This document shows, piece after piece, positions 55,142-64,000 of a stretch of 64,000 nt of DNA. Numbering within the stretch: position 1 is the stretch's first letter; each line of letters begins with the position of its first letter. The DNA is from Bretschneidera sinensis (lineage: Eukaryota > Streptophyta > Magnoliopsida > Brassicales > Akaniaceae), in assembly GCA_023935145.1 (NCBI GenBank), contig CM043704.1, positions 99,123,873 through 99,187,872 on the forward strand, read 5' to 3'. The notes under the pieces are model-generated. The model saw nothing but the letters and a program-made list of their open reading frames with translations. It did no database searches and was not told the origin of the DNA. The position numbers and the translations under genes were made by a program.

Positions 55142-58100
55142 TTCTTTATTCTGCAGAGAATCTGAAATTAGATTCCACCTTGAAAACGTACTTTTACGGC
55201 AGAATTTTACGGTGACCTTTACGAATCTTTTAATGCGCAGGGAGATCTTTGGAGAAGGGAAGGTCGAATGTGCAGAGATCTGAACCTGTAATGATACCCA
55301 AAGCAACTGCAGTGGTTAAAACTAAAAAGAGAGATGACGTGTCTTTTGTGCAAAGCCATAGTTTACGCTGTGTTTGGGTCGGGGATTTTACCGTCTGTTT
55401 TAGAGGATAGGGGATGGCCCATCCTCTGTTGGGAGGGGAAAGAAAGAATACACCTGGTTTGTTTGTTAAAAAAAATAATGGATACTAACGGGTGGTAAAT
55501 ACTCTCTGTTTGGTTAGGACGGAAGACGAGGGAAATTGACAAATTATCATTATTATATTATAAATATATTTTTATTTATAAATTTTAAATTATTAAAAAA
55601 TTAAAAAATTAAAATTACATAATATATATTAATAACTCTAAATCCTCTTTCCTCCTGTATCCTAAATTGGTTTAAAAAATTGGAGGGGCTAGAGGGGTAG
55701 TAGATCCCCTCCCCTCCCCTCCCTCTCACACATTTCCTCTCTCCTAGTAAACTCCCAAAAATAAATAATCAATCATTTTTCCTCCCCTCCCCATCAATCT
55801 CCTTTGTCGCAAACAGATTGTAAAAGGGATGAAAGAGAAAATGAGGGTATTAGATATCATAACTTTGTTAAGAAGTTTTTTTTACATTATAATCACATTC
55901 ACATGGATATGTATTATCTTACATTGATCACGTGAGTTAACTCGTTATATATTTACTCATTCATTTTTCTTACTTAACATTGATGAATAGAAAAGTAAAA
56001 TCATTTTCTTTATTTAAATTTAATTTTTTTATTTGAATGGTCTCTTTTTAATTTATGATATCGTTTATTTCACACTATATTCTAAAAATTTATTTACATA
56101 AACACTAAATTAAAATTCGGGTGTGGATTGTGGTGACAGTTTTTTTTTAAGATAAATAATCTCTATCTTAATTTTTAGGTAAATTATTTTCATAGAAATC
56201 AATGAAGTTTATATCAAACTTTTACTTTGATGGCTGTGTAAACATTCTGTTAATGAATACATAAACCTCTCCTCCTCATTCCCTTCCTCTGCAGTTGGTG
56301 ATAGAGATGGCAAAACTAGAGGCGCTATGAAGTGCAACCAAGCAACTATCAAACCATGCATTTGCAAAGAAATGTAGATCTCTTTATTTCAATGTCTTTA
56401 ATGAGATTGTTAACTTTAATTACATAGTTTTCTTTTTCTTTATGGGATTATTATAGGTCTCAAATTGTCAAGGTGATTTAATAAATTATGTTCGGATTCA
56501 ATTTAAAATTAAATTTAAGTTTGAATTTATTTTTTAAATTTTGTCAAAAATTTAATCAAATTAAATCAAACCACCTGTTAATTAATATTTAATAAAATTT
56601 AATAAGATTTGATTCAATTTGATTAAGTTTTCGAAAAAATTTTAAAAACAAACTTCAGTTTAAAATTGATTTTAAGTTGGACCCAAACATCGCCAATATA
56701 TACTAATTATTGAAATTCCATCTTACTACATTTTCATATATGTGTATTGTTTCGTTTATATGAAAACAATCAGTGTATGGATTATTTGTTCGATTTATAT
56801 ATCGGCTATTTTTTTTAAAAAAATTAAGTAGATTGTGATGATAATAGCGATGTTTAGTGAATGATTTAATCTCGCATATATAGATAATGGGATAATACAA
56901 ATTTATATTGTAATCAAATCAATAATTATACTATTTATATATAATATCGTTTCAAATAAAAAATAAATATATTACCTCTAGTAATTTTATATTTGGTTCT
57001 CAATGAATATCACTCATCTAATTTACATTCTTAATTTTTAATTTGTTCCATTTATATCGTTAACATTATAAATTCATTCTAATTTAAACTTTTATCTTTG
57101 ACATCGATAAATTTAATCTAACATGTCAAATCCAGCATGCCTCTTTGTCACAAATTTTCAAGATAAGACATGATTAATTGATTAAAACCTTATAATTTCA
57201 TCTTCAATGATCAATTAAAACTCTCTAATTTAATAATTCAACAATCAAATGAAAAGAAACTCAATCCCCTAACCAATTGAAATCCCAATTTTTTTTCTCA
57301 ATCTATCTTTCTTGATTTTGTATTATGGCAACCCAAATTGTCATCGTGAAGAATCTACGGTTCTTTAAACGTCACAACCATGTTAAAAGGTAAAAACAAA
57401 AACTTTTAAGACCAATTGAAACAAATTTATAACATAGAAGGCTCAATTGAAATGTATCAAAAGTGAACGACATATATAGAATAAATGATATTTTCCAAGA
57501 TAAAATTGATTTACTCAATAATATTTTATCTTAAATATAAGAATATGAAGTTGATTTCAGTATTTTTTTTCTATTATTTTATGATTTATGTGCGTTGTGC
57601 TGTTAGGTTTTAAAGTTGTAGGAGGTAGTTAGTTGTGTGCAACCAGTCGATCGGTTAAAAATTTTAATTGAGTTTTTTATCAATTTTTTTATCGTTTCAA
57701 TTAAATCAATTTAATTCTTTCGATATTGACTAACCGAATTAATCAATTAAACGACATTGTTTGTAACTTATGACTTTTTGAATTTATTCTATAATGTATA
57801 TTTGTATTTAATATATTATTAATATTAATATTAATTAATTAATTAAACAGTTTAAAAAAATTAACCATCAAACGACTGATTAACTGATATAATTTTTAAA
57901 CCGTCAAACGACTGATTAATTTATATACATTACTTGGTAAATCAATTTAGTGTTGATTTAACCAATTAACCGAATCATTTTACTTAAACGGTTTGTAACA
58001 ATTCGATTAATCAGTTTTAACCAACTAATGAATATTCTAAAAATGACACTTCAATTTTATTAAAATAATAAAAATTAAAGGATTATGATAATTCTTTGAA

Positions 58101-58664
58101 CAATTCTCCATGTATAGCATTAGAGGGACATCGGAATGTACTTAGTATTTTGATTTTGTGGTTTTTAAACTTTTGGTTAAAAATTTTAATTAAATTTTTT
58201 TAACATTTCGATCGATTTAAAACAATGCTACCAACACTTAATTCCATCTGGTTGATTAATTATGATTAAATCAATAAACTTGATTTTTTTTTCATATTTC
58301 TTGATTCAATTTGTTATTATTAATATTTACATATATAAATATTTAATAATGTATTTAGACTGATTTTAAGGATCTTAACCCTTATTATTTATTATTAATA
58401 TTTAATTAAGTTAATTAATTTCAATTTATAATCATTCAAACTGATTACCGTTTTATTTTAACTAAACGACTCGAAATGGCTAATTAATCGATTTTAACCA
58501 AACATAACGAACCTTGATAGCTTCCTGAATGCGCGGGTAACAGCGGGTTGGTTGCTGCCACTAGTTCTTTTGAAAATTTTAGCATGCAACATGACAGCCG
58601 CAAGCACTCAATATCAAGCTAAATCGGTGACTCAATTGAGTCATGTCTGAATCGTCCCGAGTCA
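55142..58664. other. Intergenic between divergent ARPC1 and PPR genes
   Basis: The ARPC1 5' UTR and promoter lie near 55142-55500; CATTACAG at about 55285-55292 (minus strand) could be a leader-intron acceptor. The stretch 55370-55830 is rich in G and C runs (CCCCTCCCCTCCCCTCCC near 55705) bounded by TGTTTG phrases and could be a degenerate MITE. From 56000 to 58500 the DNA is very AT-rich, with a 36-base tandem repeat (CAAACGACTGATTAA at about 57868 and 57904). I see no gene. Confidence 0.5.
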
Positions 58665-61600
58665 ATGCGCCTTAGGTTTCTCTCCCGAACATTACCCAAG
58701 TCGAACTCACAGTCACTTTTTCATCATTCAAATTTCTCAACCGAGTTGAGTCACCCGAGCGTGAATCCAGAAGCGCCTCTACCTCCACAGCAGCTGATAT
58801 ATACTCATCTGTTGCAAACCTGCCTGCAACAATGCAAGGGAATAAATACCTACAATTCGTTCGACGAAATGCCTCAAAGAATATCCCAAGCTTTAAGAAC
58901 CGGAAAAGTTATCCATTCTCAGAGCTTGAAACTTGGGGTCCCAAAAGGGTTGCTAGGGAATTCCATTGTTGATCTTTATGCCAAGTGTGGCAATGTGGGT
59001 TTTGCCGTGAAGGCGTTTAAGGCGCTTGACAAGAGAGATGTATTCGCCTGGAACTCTATTTTATCAATGTATTCAAGGAATGGGTTACCGGAACAGGTTG
59101 TGACGTGTTTTGGGTCATTGCATGATTGCGGGGTATTGGCAAATGAGTTCACATTTGCCATTGTTTTGTCTGCTTGCGCGAGAGTGGTGGATGTCGAGCT
59201 CGGCAGACAAGTTCATTGCAGTGTTATAAAGACGGGACTTGAATTGAGTTCTTTTTGTGAAGGCTCTCTAATTGATATGTACGCTAAGTGTCATTTTGTA
59301 AGTGATGCCCGCCGAGTATTTGATGGGGCAATGGACCCGGATACAGTTTCTTGGACATCGATGATTGCTGGGTATGTTCAAGTCGGTTTTCCCAAAGAGG
59401 CGCTAAAAGTGTTTGAGGAAATGCAGAATGTTGGCCATGTTCCAGACCAGGTGGCATTTGTGACTGTCATAAACGCGTGTGTTGGTCTAGGAAGGTTGGA
59501 TGATGCATGCGATTTGTTTGCCCAGATGCCCAACCCCAATGTTGTAGCTTGGAATGTGATGATTTCAGGGCATGCCAAGAGGGGTTATGAGCTGGAAGCT
59601 GCTAAGTTTTTTCAAAACATGAGGAAAGCTGGTGTTAAATCCACACGATCCACATTAGGAAGTGTCTTGAGTGCGATTGCCAATTTAGCAGCTCTTGACT
59701 TAGGCTTGCTAGTTCATGCTGAGGCAATTAAACAAGGTTTGAGCTCTAATGTGTATGTGGGAAGTTCTTTGATCAGTATGTATGCCAAATCAGATAAAAT
59801 AGAAGCTGCGAAGAAGGTATTTGATGCTTTAGATGAGAGAAATGTTGTCTTGTGGAATGCAATGCTTGGAGGTTATGCACAGAGTGGTAATGCCTATGCA
59901 GTCATGCAACTGTTCTCTGAAATGAAATGCTTTGTCTTTCACCCTGATGAATTCACCTTTACTAGCATTCTGAGTGCATGTGCTTGCTTGGAGTATCTAC
60001 AAATGGGTCGCCAGTTGCATGTAGTTATTATCAAGAATAATTTTGCATCAAATTTATTTGTAGGGAATGCATTGATAGATATGTATGCTAAATCTGGGGC
60101 TCTCAAGGAAGCAAGAAAGCAATTTGAACTCATAAAGAATCGAGACAATATTTCCTGGAATGCAATAATTGTCGGATATGTGCAGGAAGAGGATGAGTTA
60201 GAGGCTTTCAACTTGTTTTGGAGAATGAACTTGTCTGGTATTGTGCCTGATGAAGCATGCTTGGCTAGCATACTGAGCGCATGTGCAAATGTTCATAGTC
60301 TTGATAAAGGGAAACAGGCTCATTGTATATCTGTCAAATCTGGTCTAGAAACAAGCCTTTATGCAGGAAGTTCCCTTATTGACATGTATGCCAAGTGTGG
60401 GGCCACAAGGGATGCACACAAAGTTCTCTCTTGCATGCCGAACCGGAGTGTGGTCTCTATGAATGCTTTGATTGCGGGGTATTCTCAAAATGATTTAGAG
60501 GAAGCAGTAGTTCTCTTTCAAGAGATGCAGGCTGAAGGATTGACCCCATCTGAAATAACTTTTGCAAGCCTTTTAGATGCATGTAATGGACCTTATAAGT
60601 TGGACCTGGGGAGGCAAATCCATTGTCTTGTACTAAAGAGGGGCCTTTTGTCTGATGATGACTTCTTGAGAATTTCTCTCATGGGCATGTACATAAACTC
60701 TCATAGAAATACTGATGCACATATTCTCTTCTCAGAGTTTCCAAATCCTAGCAAAGTGTTATGGACAGCGATCATTTCAGGACACACTCAAAACGATTTC
60801 AGTGAGGAGGCTTTGCAGTTCTATCGAGAAATGCATAGTAACAACGTCTTACCTGACCAAGCTACATTTGTTAGTGTGCTCAGAGCATGTGCTGTCTTGT
60901 CTTCTCTCAGAGAAGGTAGAGTGATTCATTCTCTCATCTTCCACAGTGGTTATAACTTGGATGAGTTAACAAGTGGTGCCCTTGTAGACATGTATGCTAA
61001 ATGTGGGGATGTGAGAAGTTCTGTACAAATTTTTGAAGAAATGAGCTGTAAAAATAATGTTATTTCCTGGAACTCGATGATAGTTGGATTTGCTAAAAAT
61101 GGTTATGCAGAAGATGCACTAGAGATCTTTAATAAGATGAGGCAAACACATGTTATGCCTGATGATGTCACATTCCTTGGTGTTCTCACTGCATGTAGTC
61201 ATTCGGGGAGGGTGTCTCAAGGTCGCCAGATCTTTGACATGATGGTTAGTCACTATGCGATTCAGCCAAGGGTAGATCATTGTGCCTGCATGGTTGATCT
61301 TCTTGGCCGATGGGGTTATCTTAAAGAAGCCGAGGAGTTCGTTGATAGACTAAATTTTGAGCCGGATTCTATGATTTGGTCCACATTGCTCGGTGCTTGC
61401 AGAATACATGGAGATGATATTAGGGGCAGGCGGGCGGCTGAGAAACTCATTGAATTGGAACCCCAAAATTCTTCATCTTATGTGCTGCTTTCTAATATAT
61501 TTGCTGCATCAGGAAACTGGAATGAGGTTAATATTTTAAGGAGGGAAATGAGAGAAAGAGGAGTGAAAAAATTGCCTGGAAGTAGCTGGATTGTTGTGGG

Positions 61601-61739
61601 ACAGAAGACAAACTTGTTTGTTGCAGGAGATGAATCTCATCCTAGTGCAGGTGAAATTGTTGCACTTTTGAAGGATTTGACTGCACTGATGAAAAAAGAT
61701 GGTTATGTTCCTGCGTTGGAGCTGTGTTTTATAGTTTAA
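58665..61739 (+). CDS. PLS-class, E-type pentatricopeptide repeat protein (At3g09040-like)
   Basis: PPR proteins of the PLS class bind organellar RNA in a sequence-specific way, often for C-to-U editing. This is a single uninterrupted 1024-codon ORF, typical of intronless plant PPR genes. The first 25 or so residues (MRLRFLSRTLPKSNSQSLF) are basic and Ser-rich, fitting a mitochondrial presequence. From about residue 70 to 880 PLS repeats run continuously, with motifs such as LIDMYAKCG, VSWTSMIAGY, LGRQVHC and ISWNSMIVGFAKNG. The C-terminus has an E domain (STLLGACRIHGD, ELEPQNSSSYVLLSNIFAAS, PGSSWI) and a short E+-like tail ending at LCFIV. It has no DYW deaminase domain, so an editing role would need a DYW partner. 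Length and content resemble Arabidopsis At3g09040 (mitochondrial, from memory). The start is the first ATG and gives the presequence. Confidence 0.93.
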   Translation: MRLRFLSRTLPKSNSQSLFHHSNFSTELSHPSVNPEAPLPPQQLIYTHLLQTCLQQCKGINTYNSFDEMPQRISQALRTGKVIHSQSLKLGVPKGLLGNSIVDLYAKCGNVGFAVKAFKALDKRDVFAWNSILSMYSRNGLPEQVVTCFGSLHDCGVLANEFTFAIVLSACARVVDVELGRQVHCSVIKTGLELSSFCEGSLIDMYAKCHFVSDARRVFDGAMDPDTVSWTSMIAGYVQVGFPKEALKVFEEMQNVGHVPDQVAFVTVINACVGLGRLDDACDLFAQMPNPNVVAWNVMISGHAKRGYELEAAKFFQNMRKAGVKSTRSTLGSVLSAIANLAALDLGLLVHAEAIKQGLSSNVYVGSSLISMYAKSDKIEAAKKVFDALDERNVVLWNAMLGGYAQSGNAYAVMQLFSEMKCFVFHPDEFTFTSILSACACLEYLQMGRQLHVVIIKNNFASNLFVGNALIDMYAKSGALKEARKQFELIKNRDNISWNAIIVGYVQEEDELEAFNLFWRMNLSGIVPDEACLASILSACANVHSLDKGKQAHCISVKSGLETSLYAGSSLIDMYAKCGATRDAHKVLSCMPNRSVVSMNALIAGYSQNDLEEAVVLFQEMQAEGLTPSEITFASLLDACNGPYKLDLGRQIHCLVLKRGLLSDDDFLRISLMGMYINSHRNTDAHILFSEFPNPSKVLWTAIISGHTQNDFSEEALQFYREMHSNNVLPDQATFVSVLRACAVLSSLREGRVIHSLIFHSGYNLDELTSGALVDMYAKCGDVRSSVQIFEEMSCKNNVISWNSMIVGFAKNGYAEDALEIFNKMRQTHVMPDDVTFLGVLTACSHSGRVSQGRQIFDMMVSHYAIQPRVDHCACMVDLLGRWGYLKEAEEFVDRLNFEPDSMIWSTLLGACRIHGDDIRGRRAAEKLIELEPQNSSSYVLLSNIFAASGNWNEVNILRREMRERGVKKLPGSSWIVVGQKTNLFVAGDESHPSAGEIVALLKDLTALMKKDGYVPALELCFIV

Positions 61740-62669
61740 TCACACTATATTCTCTTTTTTCTATGGTCTAGTCACACTAAATTCTGCCAGTAATTATTAG
61801 CAGCTTCATGAGGTCAATTTTAAAGTGAAAACCTTTCAATTTTTCTTTGGCCGAACTTCTTGATGTTCTTATTCATTTTAAAATATATTAATCTTTTAAT
61901 TGGAAATCCCATGCATTTTAAAACAATTATAATTGTGATGAAGAATATCCATGTAATGCAAGTTTATAACTGTGCCAGTGGTCAAAACCATAATCCTTGC
62001 AAAGTGTCTTGATGCCTATCATCAAAAACTCAAGGCCTACACCTCATAATTCAGACATCATAATCGAGGTTGTGAAGAATATCGGAGTTTCTGTAAGAGT
62101 TTTGCATGTCACACCTATGGTGGCATTTTGAAGGATGCTCGCGTGGGTACTTGGAGTGACAACTGACAACCCATCTGTGCCTGATTGCAGCCACTGGTGT
62201 CTACCGGGAGTCCCTGACATGTGGAAAGAAATTCTCTTCTGCTGTCAAAGAATGGAGCATTTCTTCAATGAAGTCACAACTTGCGAGTTTGTTCCCTACC
62301 CTACTCTTTGGAGATTTGACAAATGTAGCGACAAATTCAACTCCAAAAGATTCCTTTATATGTTTCTCTCATTCACTCGGGATTGAGAAAGAGAATCCAC
62401 TTGGGCAAGCCAGCCAATGGACCACAAAAGAATTCATATATTAAATTTATTTATTTTTTTCACTGGGAAAATGTTAAAACCAATATTGTGTTTGCCATGA
62501 AACTTCCTTATAATGAAAATTGCTTGTTACCTTTCTCTTTTAGAAATTCTTTTGTAATTGATAACTCGTTCTTAAAGTCCCTTCATAGAAGCTCACATAT
62601 TTACGAGAATAATCTTCTTTTGCTGTTAATTTGTTAAACCTAAGGTTGATATTAACATTCCATGTTCAG
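61740..62669. other. PPR 3' flank; no recognisable gene
   Basis: This holds the probable PPR 3' UTR and then unassigned sequence. ORFs at 62135-62386 and 62383-62637 show no known motif. The first exon of the carboxypeptidase pseudogene should lie here, but I found no trace of it. Confidence 0.5.
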
Positions 62670-64000
62670 GCCCTGGTTGCTCCTCCATTGGTGGAGGTGC
62701 CTTTACAGAGTTAGGTCCATTTTACCCTACAGGTGATGGTCTAAGGCCTTTGAAGAAATTCGATGTCCTGGAATAAATGTACTGAACAATTCGAGACCTG
62801 TCAATCCCACAAATTATAAACAGAAAGAAACTAAGACACGATATCCCAGATTCACCTTAAAATAGGGTTACATCCCGCTAGAAGTTTCACTATTATCAAC
62901 CTCACAAATCTCTTGTTATAATGTGTGCCCAGTATGAGCTACGTCATACCAGAAGTTTCATCATTATCAATCTCACAAATCTCTCATTACAATGTGTGCT
63001 CATTACATAAAAAGTATTTATAAGCAACTTAGGACACCCTAAGGGTTTTTGCTCTACTGTAAAACCACTGCTATTCATGAGCTCAAACCCAAATCACCAA
63101 GCAAAAAACCAGACTCAAAACATGTATAAGACCTGAACGTGTGAAGTATGCTTTTTAGGTGTAACTTATAAGTTTTGATTAGTACAAATTTCTATTTACA
63201 CTCACTTATGTTTCTTATTATCTTTCTAGCATAAAATCTCCTCTTTGTTGAGTCGCCTGCCGGAGTAGGATGATCATACTCAAAAACAACTTCTGATTAC
63301 ACTTGTGGGAATGCTTCTACCGGTAAAGTGAATGGCTCATGACCAAATAATGTCTCTCAGTTGTTTTTAGTTTGTGCTCATCTTATAGGATTTATTCAAC
63401 TGATTTAACTAAAAACAGATTTTTGGGTTATTGTTCACTTTGTACTGATTTATGCTAAATTTCTTGTTCTTGGCAGCCAGGGATATGCATGTATTTATGT
63501 TGAAATAGTACGAGAAGTTCCCAGAATTCGGAACCAGAGAATTGTTTCTTACAGGAGAAAGCTATCCAGGTGTGACAAATAGTATGGATGTGTTGATTCT
63601 ATTTATATAGTAGTAGATAAATTTGGGAAAATGAGACATGTTAACTCAATTTTTAAAATATTATGTAGCAATCTAAAAATGAAAAATAAGAAGAATTGGC
63701 CATATGATATCAGAAGTTTCCAAATTGAGAATACCAAGCTCATGAAAAATAACTGTTTTGGTTGTCAGAGAAACAGAAGCTTTTGTTTAATTATTTGACA
63801 CGAGAAGCATAACCTAAGATATTACCTTTCTTAAATTGAGCAACACAATATTGGATCTTAATCCCCTTACTTCCTGTTTTTGCTCCTTAATTTATCACTT
63901 TTAACAGGATCCTTAGACATATAAATACTGTTTTGCAGGGCATACGTACAACAGTTAGCTGATGTTCTACTGGACCATAATGGTGTTGCTTGGTAAAGTG
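62670..64000 (+). pseudogene. Serine carboxypeptidase-like (SCPL, family S10) pseudogene, partial
   Basis: Three exon remnants with correct splice context are visible. 62670-62778 encodes [20 protein letters not shown], then shifts frame before SMSWNK. 63477-63569 encodes RDMHVFMLK, a TAG replacing an expected Trp codon, then YEKFPEFGTRELFLTGESYP, which includes the GESY catalytic-serine motif. 63939-63990 encodes a damaged version of AYVQQLADVLLDHN joined directly to GVA, lacking about a dozen codons that relatives have between. The first exon and the exon encoding the NLLFVESPAGVGWSYSN-type block are absent. Members of this family are secreted or vacuolar peptidases or acyltransferases; this copy is non-functional. 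It probably continues past the right edge. Confidence 0.85.

Overview
This window is nuclear DNA from a flowering plant, most likely a eudicot. It is AT-rich, the genes have many short exons with GT-AG introns, and the introns carry Stowaway-type MITEs, plant LINE remnants and small tRNA-like SINEs. I see no bacterial, organellar or viral gene set. Species cannot be fixed from sequence alone.

Layout from left to right. 1-970: a nested tandem repeat. 4849-16468 (+): a decayed COQ3 gene (ubiquinone O-methyltransferase) with frameshifts, a lost splice acceptor, a damaged exon and several transposons in its introns. About 16675-16990: a Ty3/gypsy reverse-transcriptase remnant. 20179-26065 (+): an intact 13-exon peroxisomal citrate synthase with a PTS2 signal. 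27711-30282 (-): an intact plant Elongin-A-like gene. 32425-38236 (-): an intact 10-exon GatA (organellar glutamyl-tRNA(Gln) amidotransferase subunit A). 40673-55141 (-): an intact 15-exon ARPC1 (Arp2/3 complex WD40 subunit) spread over 14.5 kb. 58665-61739 (+): an intronless 1024-residue PLS/E-type PPR protein resembling At3g09040. 62670 to the right edge (+): a broken serine carboxypeptidase-like gene. I reconstructed exon coordinates by hand, and for the four intact multi-exon genes every junction keeps frame. The genes are ordinary housekeeping neighbours and do not form an operon or a pathway.

The most unusual signal is a recurring class of very short insertions. Each has 10-14 bases resembling the 3' end of the resident LINEs (CTTATAAAAAA or CTTATCAAAAAA, on either strand) between direct repeats of about 16-21 bases. 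I count seven good cases and one weaker one. They look like extreme 5'-truncated LINE insertions with target-site duplications. One lies in the damaged COQ3 exon. Two copies of a 72-82 base tRNA-like SINE with 17-base target duplications are also present.
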